From the NCBI RefSeq assembly GCF_014207985.1, contig NZ_JACHMI010000001.1:3455001-3519000 (forward strand): DNA of 64,000 nt. Direction: 5' to 3'. The DNA comes from Nonomuraea rubra. Its GTDB lineage: Bacteria; Actinomycetota; Actinomycetes; Streptosporangiales; Streptosporangiaceae. Positions 43,253 through 51,713 of the stretch are shown piece by piece. Numbering within the stretch: position 1 is the stretch's first letter; each line of letters opens with the position of its first letter. The translations under genes were made by a program, and so were the position numbers. The notes under the pieces are model-generated. The model saw nothing but the letters and a program-made list of their open reading frames with translations, was not told the DNA's origin and made no database searches.

Positions 43253-44263
43253 TTGAATCTGAGCCATCCGCACAGCAGCGGCACGATCGTCCGCTGCCGG
43301 CGGCTGCTTGAACCCGCCCTGCGCGAGGTCGTCTCGGGGCTGCATCCGTGGGGCGCCAGGATGGTGGCGTTCGCGATGGGCTGGGCGGGCCTCGACGGCA
43401 GAGAGCAGGACGCTGACGGCGGCAAGGGCCTGCGGCCCGCCATCACCATGCTCAGCGCCGAGGCCGTCGGCGGCACCGCCGAGGACGCGCTGCCCGCGGC
43501 CGTGGCGGTGGAGCTGGTGCACGCCTTCTCGCTGGCGCACGACGACATCATCGACCGCGACGAGCTGCGCAGGCACCGCGCCACCCTCTGGAAGGCGTAC
43601 GGCGTCGGCCCCGCGCTGCTCACCGGTGACGCGCTGCTGGCCCTGGCCGTCAGCCGGCTCGCCGCGCGGCCCGAGGCGATGCCGTACCTGTCGGCGGCCC
43701 TGATCGAGCTCGTCCAGGGCCAGACCGCCGACATGGCCTTCGAGAACCGCCCCTGGAGCGGCCCCGACGTGGTCACGATCGAGGAGTACGCCGAGATGGC
43801 CGCGGGCAAGACCGGCGGCCTGCTCGGGGCGGCCGCGGCCACCGGCGTGGCCCTGGGCGGGGCGCCGGAGCTGGCCGACCGCATGTGGACGATGGGGCGC
43901 GACCTCGGGGTGGCGTTCCAGATCGTGGACGACGTGCTCGGCATCTGGGGCGACCCCCGCCTGACCGGCAAGCCCGTCCACAACGACCTGCGGCGCGACA
44001 AGAAGACCCTGCCCGTGCTCGCCGCCCTCGCCTCCGGCGGCCCGGCCGCCCGCGAGCTGGCCGCCGTCCTGGCGACAGGGGCGGCGGACGAGGAGTCCGT
44101 ACGGCGCGCCGCCCACCTCGTGGAGGAGGCGGGAGGCCGCGAGAAGGCCCGGGCGCTGGCGGACCGGTACCTGGACTCGGCGCTCGGCGTGCTCGACGAG
44201 TGCCTGCCGGAAGCCACCGAGCTGCGCGACGTGTGCCACTCCCTGGTCGACCGGGTCAGCTGA
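43253..44263 (+). CDS. Geranylgeranyl diphosphate synthase (polyprenyl synthetase family)
   Basis: A 336-residue trans-prenyltransferase. The first aspartate-rich motif is HDDIIDRD with D97, D98 and D101; the second is IVDDVLGIWGD with D226, D227. GGKGLRPAITML near residue 56 and KKTLPVLAAL near 251 complete the substrate site. It should supply C20 GGPP to the class II cyclase; chain length is inferred from context. The start is an unusual TTG at 43253, supported by GTAGGAG just upstream and by the lack of any nearby in-frame ATG or GTG. Confidence 0.88.
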   Translation: MNLSHPHSSGTIVRCRRLLEPALREVVSGLHPWGARMVAFAMGWAGLDGREQDADGGKGLRPAITMLSAEAVGGTAEDALPAAVAVELVHAFSLAHDDIIDRDELRRHRATLWKAYGVGPALLTGDALLALAVSRLAARPEAMPYLSAALIELVQGQTADMAFENRPWSGPDVVTIEEYAEMAAGKTGGLLGAAAATGVALGGAPELADRMWTMGRDLGVAFQIVDDVLGIWGDPRLTGKPVHNDLRRDKKTLPVLAALASGGPAARELAAVLATGAADEESVRRAAHLVEEAGGREKARALADRYLDSALGVLDECLPEATELRDVCHSLVDRVS

Positions 44264-44283
44264 CCGCTGCTCGCCGCCCGTCA

Positions 44284-45237
44284 TCAGGCGGGCCGTGCCC
44301 CGATCGCGGACATCAGCAGGGGATAGGCCCGGTGCAGCTCCCGCTGCCACGACGTGTGGTTGTGCCCGCCCTGGTGGAAATGGGTGCGTACCGGGAGGCC
44401 CAGCTCCTCAAGCCGCCCGGCGAACGCCCTGGCCGCCCGGTTCGCCAGATCCTCCACCAGGTCGCCCTCCCCGGCGGACACGTACAGCCGGACCCCCTTC
44501 AGCTCGCCCGCCAGGTCGTAGGGGTTGTGCGCGCGCCAGACCTCGCGCTGCTCCTCCGGATCTCCCCAGATGCGTTTCCAGTCGGTGCCGAAGCAGCCGA
44601 TCGCGGTGCCCGCCATCACGGCCTGCGGCACGCCGGGGCCCAGGATGTGCAGGGCGCCGCTGAACGAGGCCGCCGCCTCGAAACGGCCCTTGGCCGCGTA
44701 CAGCATGGCGCCCTGCCCGCCCATCGAGTACCCCGCGACGGCCTGCCGCGGGCCCGCCCGGTAGCGGGCTTCGAGCAGCGGCAGCAACTCCTTCAGGTGG
44801 TAGCTCTCCCAGCGCGGCGGGCCGCCCTCGCCGCCGTTCCACCAGTCGGAGTAGCTGCCGCATCTGCCGCCGTCCGGCATCACGACGAGCACGCCGGTCC
44901 CGCGGGTGAGCGCCTCGACGTCGGTTCGCGCCGTCCACGAGGTGTGGTCGTCGAGCCCGCCGTGCAGCAGCCACAACACCGGCCAGTCAGTACGGGACTC
45001 CCAGCCACGGGGGAGCAGCAGGCGCACCTTCGTGGTGGCGTCGAGCGCCCGCGACCTGATCGTCAGCTCCAGCCTGCGCTCGTCCAACCGGCGTTCGCTC
45101 ACGATTTCGGTCCGGGTCGGGGCCGGTTCGGGAGGGGCCGGATCGTTCGTACCGGGTCGCAGCACCGCCACGGCCGTCAGGCACAGACCTGCGGCGACCG
45201 CCACGCCGACCAGGCATCCTCGTAACCGGGGCCGCAT
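44284..45237 (-). CDS. Alpha/beta-hydrolase esterase (PF00756-like), exported
   Basis: A 317-residue protein with an N-terminal membrane or signal segment (LVGVAVAAGLCLTAVAV) and an esterase-D/antigen-85-like fold. LLHGGLDDHTSW near 92 is the oxyanion region, GYSMGGQGAML near 168 carries the nucleophilic Ser, and HFHQGGHNHTSWQRELH near 290 carries the catalytic His. It is probably an extracellular or membrane-anchored esterase or acyltransferase. AAGGAG sits 6 bases before the ATG. It has no evident link to the terpene cluster it follows. Confidence 0.82.
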   Translation of the reverse strand: MRPRLRGCLVGVAVAAGLCLTAVAVLRPGTNDPAPPEPAPTRTEIVSERRLDERRLELTIRSRALDATTKVRLLLPRGWESRTDWPVLWLLHGGLDDHTSWTARTDVEALTRGTGVLVVMPDGGRCGSYSDWWNGGEGGPPRWESYHLKELLPLLEARYRAGPRQAVAGYSMGGQGAMLYAAKGRFEAAASFSGALHILGPGVPQAVMAGTAIGCFGTDWKRIWGDPEEQREVWRAHNPYDLAGELKGVRLYVSAGEGDLVEDLANRAARAFAGRLEELGLPVRTHFHQGGHNHTSWQRELHRAYPLLMSAIGARPA

Positions 45238-45261
45238 CGCGATCTCCTTGTTGGATGTGCG

Positions 45262-45268
45262 GATAATA
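45262..45268. promoter_or_regulatory. Overlapping divergent -10 elements
   Basis: GATAAT (plus, 45262-45267) ends 6 bases before the reductase ATG, so that mRNA is likely leaderless. TATTAT (minus, 45268-45263) serves the esterase. The two -10 boxes share five bases, so RNA polymerase cannot occupy both at once. Confidence 0.6.
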
Positions 45269-45273
45269 GCGAG

Positions 45274-46203
45274 ATGAGATCCATAGGCACTACGGACCTG
45301 TCCGTATTTCCGATATCGCTCGGCACCAACGTCTTCGGCTGGACCGCCGACAAGGAGACCTCGTTCGCGATCCTCGACGCCTACGTCGACGGCGGCGGCA
45401 ACTTCCTCGACACCGCGGACGTCTACCCGCACTGGGTCACCGGGGAGTCCACCTCCGAGATGATCATCGGCGAGTGGCTGGCCTCGCGCCGCAACCGCGA
45501 CTCGATCGTGCTGGCCACCAAGGTCGGCATGCTCGAAGGGCTCGAAGGGCTCGCGCCGGCGACGATCAGGACGGCGGTCGAGGACTCGCTGCGGCGGCTG
45601 CGTACGGACTACCTCGACCTGTACTGGGCGCACGTCGACGACCACGACACGCCACTGGTGGAGTCGCTGGCCGCGTTCGACGCGCTGATCCAGGAGGGCA
45701 AGGTCCGCCACATCGGGGCCTCCAACTACTCCGCGGGGCGGCTGGCCGAGGCGCTCAAGATTTCCGACGCGGAGGGGCTGGCCAGGTACGTCGCGCTGCA
45801 GCAGCCGTACAACCTGGTCGAGCGGGGCTACGAGGGCGACCTGCGGGAGGTCGTGGCCGGGGAGGGGCTGTCCAGCGTGCCGTACTTCGGGCTGGCGCGC
45901 GGGTTCCTGACCGGCAAGTACGCGCCCGGCGTGGCCGTGGACAGCCCGCGGGCCGGGAGGGCGGCCGAGTACCTGGACACCGCGCACGGGCCCAGGACGG
46001 TGGAGGCGCTGACCATGCTGGCGAGGGAGCGGGGGGTCGCGCCGGCCTCGGTGGCGCTGGCCTGGGTGGCCGCCCAGCCGACGATCACGGCGCCGATCGC
46101 CAGCGGGCGGAACCTGGAGCAGTTGGGGGCGCTGATGGAGGCGGCGGCGCTGACGCTGAGCGCCGAGGAGCTCACCATCCTCGACGAGGCCTCCCGCCCC
46201 TGA
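45274..46203 (+). CDS. Aldo/keto reductase
   Basis: A 309-residue NADPH-dependent reductase of the aldo/keto superfamily. The catalytic Asp and Tyr are in FLDTADVYPHW near residues 49-54, the Lys in VLATKVGM near 88, and the His-equivalent region is YWAHVDDHD near 118. The C-terminal cofactor segment is ITAPIASGRNLEQL. Substrate is unknown. The ATG lies at the predicted transcription start. Confidence 0.88.
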   Translation: MRSIGTTDLSVFPISLGTNVFGWTADKETSFAILDAYVDGGGNFLDTADVYPHWVTGESTSEMIIGEWLASRRNRDSIVLATKVGMLEGLEGLAPATIRTAVEDSLRRLRTDYLDLYWAHVDDHDTPLVESLAAFDALIQEGKVRHIGASNYSAGRLAEALKISDAEGLARYVALQQPYNLVERGYEGDLREVVAGEGLSSVPYFGLARGFLTGKYAPGVAVDSPRAGRAAEYLDTAHGPRTVEALTMLARERGVAPASVALAWVAAQPTITAPIASGRNLEQLGALMEAAALTLSAEELTILDEASRP

Positions 46204-46234
46204 CGCTGTGCGGGCCCCTGACCTTTGCCTGCCT

Positions 46235-46278
46235 CGCTGCGCCCCTGGCCGCCGGTCGCGGTGGCAAGGGGCGCAGCG
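46235..46278. terminator. Hairpin between convergent reductase and STAS genes
   Basis: 12-bp arms CGCTGCGCCCCT (46235-46246) and AGGGGCGCAGCG (46267-46278) are perfectly complementary around a 20-base loop. Confidence 0.65.
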
Positions 46279-46318
46279 GCATGTCCTGAGGCCTTGAGGC
46301 CCTGAGGTCGGGCCGTCG

Positions 46319-46741
46319 TCAGGCCGTCGTCAGGCCTTGCTGCGCGACCCACTCGGCGACGCTGCCCGCCTCGGCCTCGACGGCCTGCGTCCAGTGCGGG
46401 TCGGCGGCGATCGCGTCCTGGACGGAGGCGTGCGAGGCGAACACGGCGGTCAGCCCCGTGATCTTGAAGATGCGCGAGATGCGGTCCGTGGTCATCACCA
46501 GCGCGAGCGAGCCGTCCTGCGTGCGCAGCCGCTTGAGGCCGCCGACGAGCACGCCCAGCCCGGTCGAGTCGAGGAACTGCACGGCGCTCAGATCGGCGAT
46601 GACGTGCACGGTGCCCTTGGCCGCGAGGTCGATGATCTGCTCGCGCAGCTTGGGGGCGGTGAACACGTCGACCTCGCCGGCGACCTTGAGCACGGCGCAG
46701 CCGCCGACCGGTCCGGCCACCTCAATGACGATGTCCTGCAT
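46319..46741 (-). CDS. STAS-domain anti-sigma-factor antagonist
   Basis: A 140-residue protein with a STAS domain. VAGEVDVFTAPKLREQI near residue 20 and the phosphorylation motif FLDSTGLGVLVGG (Ser near 56) match RsbV/BldG-type antagonists. It would bind an anti-sigma kinase and release a stress sigma factor when dephosphorylated. A C-terminal tail of about 35 residues is unusual in length. ATG 46741 is preferred because GGTGAGG lies 6 bases upstream; 46768 would add nine residues. The last codons and the stop fall in an 11-bp tandem duplication (46311-46332). Confidence 0.85.
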   Translation of the reverse strand: MQDIVIEVAGPVGGCAVLKVAGEVDVFTAPKLREQIIDLAAKGTVHVIADLSAVQFLDSTGLGVLVGGLKRLRTQDGSLALVMTTDRISRIFKITGLTAVFASHASVQDAIAADPHWTQAVEAEAGSVAEWVAQQGLTTA

Positions 46742-46885
46742 CTCGCGCCTCACCATCGCTCGTGTCATCGACTACATTGACGGGGAACTCTGTGCATTTA
46801 CAGTACTGCGGTGGGCGCGCGTCCGTCAATGGGTGGCTGTCGGTGTCATCGTGGAGCATGACAGTCGGATGGGAGGGGTGAGGAG

Positions 46886-47320
46886 ATGCGGGTCGAGGAG
46901 GCCATCGGGCGGCAGATCGCCCGGCTGCGCGCCGAGCGCCGGATGTCGCTGACCGAGCTGGGCGAGGCGCTGGGGCGCTACCTGGACAGGCCGTGGAGCC
47001 GGCAGGCCGTCCACCAGGCCGAGCGCGGCCAGCGGTCCTTCACGGCGGCGGAGCTGACCGCGCTCGCGCTGGCCCTCGACACGTCCGTCCCCGTGCTGTT
47101 CCGCGTCGAGCACGAACGGATCGAGCTGCCCGGCGGGGTCGTCTCGCCCGAGGACTACCGGGGGATCCTGCTGAGCAGGGAGCCGGACATGCCGCTCGAC
47201 GGGGTGGAGGAGCTGATCGTGGCCCTGCACGACATCGGCGAGGTCCTCGCCCGCCCGGCCCTGGCCCGCCTGGCCCGCATCGGCCGCGTAGCCGACCAGG
47301 TCGCCGGCCCCGACCAGTAA
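46886..47320 (+). CDS. XRE-family HTH regulator
   Basis: A 144-residue protein with an N-terminal helix-turn-helix (IGRQIARLRAERRMSLTELGEALGRYLDRPWSRQAVHQAERGQRSF). The remaining part is acidic and helical without a known domain. The HTH has an extra short insertion before the recognition helix. GGAGGGGTGAGGAG precedes the ATG. It is divergent from the STAS gene. Confidence 0.85.
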   Translation: MRVEEAIGRQIARLRAERRMSLTELGEALGRYLDRPWSRQAVHQAERGQRSFTAAELTALALALDTSVPVLFRVEHERIELPGGVVSPEDYRGILLSREPDMPLDGVEELIVALHDIGEVLARPALARLARIGRVADQVAGPDQ

Positions 47321-47352
47321 CCCCGCCCCGGCTTGCGTATCGCGGGGCGGGG
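47321..47352. terminator. Hairpin between convergent XRE and MFS genes
   Basis: 10-bp arms CCCCGCCCCG and CGGGGCGGGG enclose a 12-base loop immediately after the XRE stop. Confidence 0.7.
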
Positions 47353-47362
47353 GCGGGGCGGG

Positions 47363-48877
47363 TCAGTGGTGGTTTGCCGATGAGACGTCGAGGTCGCGGG
47401 GGGTGAGCCACCACACCGCCAGCGTGCCCGCCGCCAGCAGTACGGCCGCGGCCCCGCTGGTCAGCACGAGGGAGTCGGTGAATGCCGCCGTGGCCTGCGA
47501 GGCGAGATGCCCGCCCGCCGCACCCAGGTCCCTGGCGACGTCGAGCGCTCCGCCCAGCGACTCCCGCGCGACCTCGGCGCCGGGCCCCGTGTACGCCACC
47601 TCGCCCCGGTACGCGGCGGCCGCGACGCTGCCCAGGACGGCCACGCCGAGCGCCCCGCCCAGCTCGTAGCTGGTCTCCTCGATGGCGGCCGCGCTGCCCG
47701 ACTTCGCCGGCGGCGAGCCCGACATGATGGTGGCCGAGGCGATGGCGAGCGAGCCGTTCCCGACACCGATCAGCGTCAGGGCGACCGCCACGGGCCAGTA
47801 ACCCAGCGGGGCGGGCGCCACGACCAGCAGCAGGAACGCCAGCCCGGTCAGGGCCAGCCCGCCGGCCAGCACCGTACGGGCTCCGATCCGCGCCGCCAGC
47901 GAGGGCGCCAGTGGCGAGGCGATGACGGCGGCCAGCGCGGCGGGCAGCAGCCTCAGGCCCGTCTCCAGCGGCCCGTACCCCTGGACGAGCTGCATCCACT
48001 GCGCGAGCAGCAGCAGCACCGATGCCATCGCGATCGACGTGATCAGCGCCGTCACCACCCCGGCCGAGAACGGCGCGCTGCGGAACAGCCTGAGCTCCAG
48101 CAGGGGGTCCTCCCTGCGCAGGCACCGCACCGCGAACCAGCCCAGTGCCACCACCGCCACCACGGCCGCCACCAGGGCTCCGGGGGAGGTGAGGCCGTAC
48201 TTGCCGAAGTTCTTGATCGCGTAGACCAGGGCCACCATGCCGGCCATGGACAGCACCGTGGCCACCGCGTCCCAGCGGCCGGGCGCCCGGTTCCTGGACT
48301 CGGGCAGCAGGAACAGGCCGAAGCCGATCGCGAGGGCCATGACGGGCACGTTCACCAGGAACGCGGCGTGCCAGCTGAAGTGCTCCAGCAGCACGCCGCC
48401 CACGACGGGCCCCAGCGCGGCGCCGACGGCGGCCATCGCCGACCACACGCCGAGGGCCTTCGCGCGCTCGGCGGGGTCGGTGAACAGGTTCCGGATCATG
48501 GACAGCGTGGACGGCATGATCATGGCGCCGCCGACGCCGAGCAGCGCCCGTACCGCGATCACCTCCAGCGGGCTGCCGGCCGCCAGCACGGCCAGCGAGG
48601 CCAGCCCGAACACCGCGAACCCGGTCATCAGCATCCGCTTGCGACCCCACCGGTCGCCCAGCGCGCTCACGGTGACCAGCAGCCCGGACAGGACCAGCGC
48701 GTACGCGTCCACCATCCACAGCAGCTCGGTCGACTCCGGCCGCAGGTCCTCGGAGATGGCGGGCAGGGCGACGTTCAGCACGGTCATGTCCATGACCACG
48801 AGCAGCACGCTGGCCGACAGCACCGCCAGGCCCGCCCACCGCCTCCTCGACGAGACGGGCGGAGTGGTGACCGTCAT
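47363..48877 (-). CDS. DHA2-family MFS multidrug efflux transporter
   Basis: A 504-residue exporter with about 14 membrane spans. The signature motifs LLVVMDMTVLNVALPAISEDL in span 1, LGDRWGRKRMLMTGF in the loop 2-3 region and GVGGAMIMPSTLSMI follow the EmrB/QacA pattern. It would expel drugs or other small hydrophobic compounds using the proton gradient. The start ATG overlaps the stop of the TetR gene, so pump and regulator are co-expressed from the palindrome-containing promoter at 49462-49495. Confidence 0.92.
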   Translation of the reverse strand: MTVTTPPVSSRRRWAGLAVLSASVLLVVMDMTVLNVALPAISEDLRPESTELLWMVDAYALVLSGLLVTVSALGDRWGRKRMLMTGFAVFGLASLAVLAAGSPLEVIAVRALLGVGGAMIMPSTLSMIRNLFTDPAERAKALGVWSAMAAVGAALGPVVGGVLLEHFSWHAAFLVNVPVMALAIGFGLFLLPESRNRAPGRWDAVATVLSMAGMVALVYAIKNFGKYGLTSPGALVAAVVAVVALGWFAVRCLRREDPLLELRLFRSAPFSAGVVTALITSIAMASVLLLLAQWMQLVQGYGPLETGLRLLPAALAAVIASPLAPSLAARIGARTVLAGGLALTGLAFLLLVVAPAPLGYWPVAVALTLIGVGNGSLAIASATIMSGSPPAKSGSAAAIEETSYELGGALGVAVLGSVAAAAYRGEVAYTGPGAEVARESLGGALDVARDLGAAGGHLASQATAAFTDSLVLTSGAAAVLLAAGTLAVWWLTPRDLDVSSANHH

Positions 48878-49449
48878 GGTTCCTCCCTCTGAGGTGCGGC
48901 GCCGTGCAGGAACGTGCTGATCAGCAGCCGCGTCACGTCCCGCCGGGCCACGTCGCCGTTGCGCAGGCTCTCCCGTACGGTCACCAGCAGCCCGTACACC
49001 AGGTTGCCGATCCAGCGGGCGGGCAGGTCGGCGCGGAGCAGGCCCGCGCGCTGGGCGGCGGCGTAGAACACGACCTCGCGCTCCTCCAGCTCGCGAGTGC
49101 GCCGTGCCAGCTCCGGATGGGTCACCAGGCGTTCGTCGGTCAGGCCGAACCCGTACTCGTCGGCCACGTCGATCACGCCCTCCAGCAGCGCGTGCATGGC
49201 CCGTTCCAGCTCCTCGGGGTCGCCGGACGCGGTCGCCGCCGCCAGGCCGCTGGACGCCTGAAGGTGCTCCCACTGGTCGTAGGCGCGGTGGGCGAGGGCC
49301 AGCATCAGCTCGTCGCGGTTGCTGAAGTGGCGGTGCAGGGTGGCCCTGCTGATCCCCACGGCCTCGGCGAGCTGCGCCATGGAGGCGGCGGGGCTCTCGT
49401 TGAGGTGATGGATGGCGGCCTTCATGATCTGGTCGCGGGTCGCTGCCAT
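48874..49449 (-). CDS. TetR-family regulator of the MFS pump
   Basis: A 191-residue TetR protein: HTH ASMAQLAEAVGISRATLHRHFSNRDELMLAL near residue 22, followed by an all-helical ligand domain. ATG 49449 places the HTH as usual and leaves a near-perfect palindrome just upstream, so it probably represses itself and the pump. A longer in-frame extension would run through that palindrome and is rejected. Confidence 0.9.
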   Translation of the reverse strand: MAATRDQIMKAAIHHLNESPAASMAQLAEAVGISRATLHRHFSNRDELMLALAHRAYDQWEHLQASSGLAAATASGDPEELERAMHALLEGVIDVADEYGFGLTDERLVTHPELARRTRELEEREVVFYAAAQRAGLLRADLPARWIGNLVYGLLVTVRESLRNGDVARRDVTRLLISTFLHGAAPQREEP

Positions 49450-49461
49450 GTAGACACCTGC

Positions 49462-49495
49462 GTATCGTTTGAGACGTTTATGTCTCATACGATAC
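49462..49495. promoter_or_regulatory. 34-bp TetR operator
   Basis: Arms GTATCGTTTGAGAC (49462-49475) and GTCTCATACGATAC (49482-49495) are inverted repeats with one mismatch, around GTTTAT. The 14-bp arms are long for a TetR site and may hold two dimers. It lies 12 bases before the tetR start. Confidence 0.8.
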
Positions 49496-49606
49496 TCGAA
49501 AGACTCACTGTTTCGCTCGCAGGGGTAGACCGAGCACGGCTCGGCAGACGCCTCTCGCCCTCCCGTGATGGCGATGGAGTCGCAGGTGGGGCTATGGTTC
49601 GGAGCT

Positions 49607-50152
49607 GTGGTGATCGGTGACGCGCGCACGCGCATCCTGGACGCGGCCGAGGAGCTCTTCGCGGGCGGCGGCTACGAGGGCACTCCGACCGCGGTCATCG
49701 CCAAGCTGGCCAAGGTGCCCAAGGAGCTGATCTCCCAGTACTTCCCGCGCAAGATCGACGTACTGGTCGCCCTCGTGACCGAGCGCACGCACGTCGAGGA
49801 GGACGACCAGGTCGACGCGGTGCCGGGCGACCCGGCGGGCACGCTGGCCCGGCTGTCGCGCGTCCTGCCGCTGCGCGCCTCGCCGGCGATGCGGCGCATC
49901 CTGTTCCGCGAGGCCGACACGCACGGCTCGGTCAAGGAACGCCTCGGGCGCCTCAACGGCGAGCTGGCCAGGCGCGCCAGGTTCGCGCTCGGGCTGGCCC
50001 TGCCCGGTGCGCGCGGGGACGCGGCCCGGCTGGAGGTGGCTGCGGCCACGTTCGCCGCCATCCTGATCTACCAGGAGAACCTCTGCCAGCTAACGGGCCA
50101 CCAGATCGACCCCGACGCCGTCGCGGAACTCATCGCCCACTCGCTCGTCTAG
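49607..50152 (+). CDS. TetR-family regulator
   Basis: A 181-residue TetR protein with HTH TRILDAAEELFAGGGYEGTPTAVIAKLAKVPKELISQYFPRKIDVLVAL near the N-terminus. The HTH is followed by a short helical ligand domain. GTG 49607 or 49610 is the likely start: a -10-like TATGGT lies at 49593-49598 and GGAG at 49601-49604. It overlaps the end of the convergent acyltransferase gene by 63 bp, so the two genes interfere. Target genes are unknown; the acyltransferase is a candidate. Confidence 0.85.
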   Translation: MVIGDARTRILDAAEELFAGGGYEGTPTAVIAKLAKVPKELISQYFPRKIDVLVALVTERTHVEEDDQVDAVPGDPAGTLARLSRVLPLRASPAMRRILFREADTHGSVKERLGRLNGELARRARFALGLALPGARGDAARLEVAAATFAAILIYQENLCQLTGHQIDPDAVAELIAHSLV

Positions 50153-51571
50153 CAGCTCGTCCAGCGCCGTACGCAGGTGCTCCAGCAGGCCCCACACGTC
50201 GTCCACCCGCTCGGGGCAGGCCACGATGCCGAAGTCGAGCATGCCGTCGTAGGAGAAGCAGGTGATGTTCAGGCCGCCGCTCATGTCGGTCAGCACGGAC
50301 AGCGGGTAGTACGACAGCACCCGCCCGCCGCACATGTACAGCGGGAACTGCGGGCCCGGCACGTTGCTGACGATGAGGTTGATCGGCGGGCACGCCATCC
50401 CCGCCAGCCGGAAGATCGCCGGGGTGGCGAGGCTCGTGACCGGGGCCGGCAGGATCGAGCACAGCTCGCCCAGCCACGTCGCCGGCGCGAGCGCGAAGCG
50501 CCGCTTGGCCCTGCCCATGGCGGTGACGACCGCCTGGAGGCGCTCCCTGGGGTCGGGCAGGTTCGTCGGCATGGGCGCGACCATGGCCGAGATCTGGTTG
50601 CCGACCAGGTCCTTGGCCTTCGCCCTGCGTACCGCCACGGGCACGCCCACGACCAGCGGCGCCTCCGGCAGCGCGTCCCGCTCGCGCAGCCACGAGCGCA
50701 GGGCCGAGGTGCACAGGGTCATGACGACGTCGTTCACGCTCATGCCGTTGGCCTTGGCGACGTTCTTGACGTCCTTGAGCGAGAGCGAGCCGAACGAGAG
50801 GTGGCGGCGGGCGCTGATGGGGCCGTTGAGCGGCGTGCGGGGGACCGCCAGGGCGGGCAGCCCGGGGCGGTGGTGCCGGTCGCGGGTCACCACCCGCGCG
50901 GCCCTGGCGACCAGCTTCGCGCCGGGCAGGGCTCCGACGATCGGGATGGCGTCCAGGTCTCCCGCGGCTCTGACCACCGACCGCACGGCGCGCACGGGGT
51001 GGGTGGCGGTGCGGAACGCGGCGCCGGCCAGCATCTCCATCAGGCCGGGAGCGTCATCCGGGGCAGAGGGGGCGGGGTCGGGAGGGAGCTCGCACGGAGT
51101 GTCCTGCAGGTCGAGCAGCGTGGCGAGGGTTTCCGCGCCCGAGACGCCGTCGATCGCGGCGTGGTGCACCTTCGTGTAGACGGCCACCTTCCCCTCACCC
51201 AGCCCGTTGATCAGATGCATCTCCCACAGCGGATGCGCCCGGTCCAGCCGGCGGGCGTGGATCCGCGCGACGGCGTCGGCGAGCTGCCAGTGGTCCCCCG
51301 GCTCGGGGAGGGTCAGCTCGAAGAGGTGGTTGTCGAGGTCGAACTCGGGATCGGCGGCCCAGTAGGGGTGGTCCAGGCCGAGCGGCACCTCGGCCAGGCG
51401 CAGGCTGAGCGCGGGGGAGAGGTGGACGCGCTCGCGGAGCAGCTTCGCCAGAGCGCTCCTGGTGACCGCTCCGTCCGCCGAGTCGAGGATCGCCAGCCCG
51501 GCCACGTGCGCGGCGGTCGTGGGCGTTTCGACGTGCAGGAACTGGGCGTCGAGTGCGGTCAGCTGGCGCAT
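50090..51571 (-). CDS. WS/DGAT wax ester synthase/diacylglycerol acyltransferase
   Basis: A 493-residue acyltransferase of the actinobacterial WS/DGAT family. The N-terminus MRQLTALDAQFLHVET, the catalytic HHAAIDGVSG (HHxxxDG) near residue 136 and the C-terminal NVPGPQFPLYMCGG and ITCFSYDGMLDFGIV are typical. It makes triacylglycerol or wax esters at the membrane from acyl-CoA. AAAGGAG precedes the ATG. The last 20 codons overlap the TetR gene on the other strand. Confidence 0.93.
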   Translation of the reverse strand: MRQLTALDAQFLHVETPTTAAHVAGLAILDSADGAVTRSALAKLLRERVHLSPALSLRLAEVPLGLDHPYWAADPEFDLDNHLFELTLPEPGDHWQLADAVARIHARRLDRAHPLWEMHLINGLGEGKVAVYTKVHHAAIDGVSGAETLATLLDLQDTPCELPPDPAPSAPDDAPGLMEMLAGAAFRTATHPVRAVRSVVRAAGDLDAIPIVGALPGAKLVARAARVVTRDRHHRPGLPALAVPRTPLNGPISARRHLSFGSLSLKDVKNVAKANGMSVNDVVMTLCTSALRSWLRERDALPEAPLVVGVPVAVRRAKAKDLVGNQISAMVAPMPTNLPDPRERLQAVVTAMGRAKRRFALAPATWLGELCSILPAPVTSLATPAIFRLAGMACPPINLIVSNVPGPQFPLYMCGGRVLSYYPLSVLTDMSGGLNITCFSYDGMLDFGIVACPERVDDVWGLLEHLRTALDELLDERVGDEFRDGVGVDLVAR

Positions 51572-51713
51572 CGGCTCTCCTTTTCCCGGGTGTCGGCAGC
51601 ATCACATCAGGGGATTTCCGAAAGGTTTCTGCGCGAGTCTTTCAGATGAATTCCGGTGCGCCGTACGAGTGATTATGGGAATCGCCAGCTCAGCCCCGAT
51701 CGGTGACAATTTC

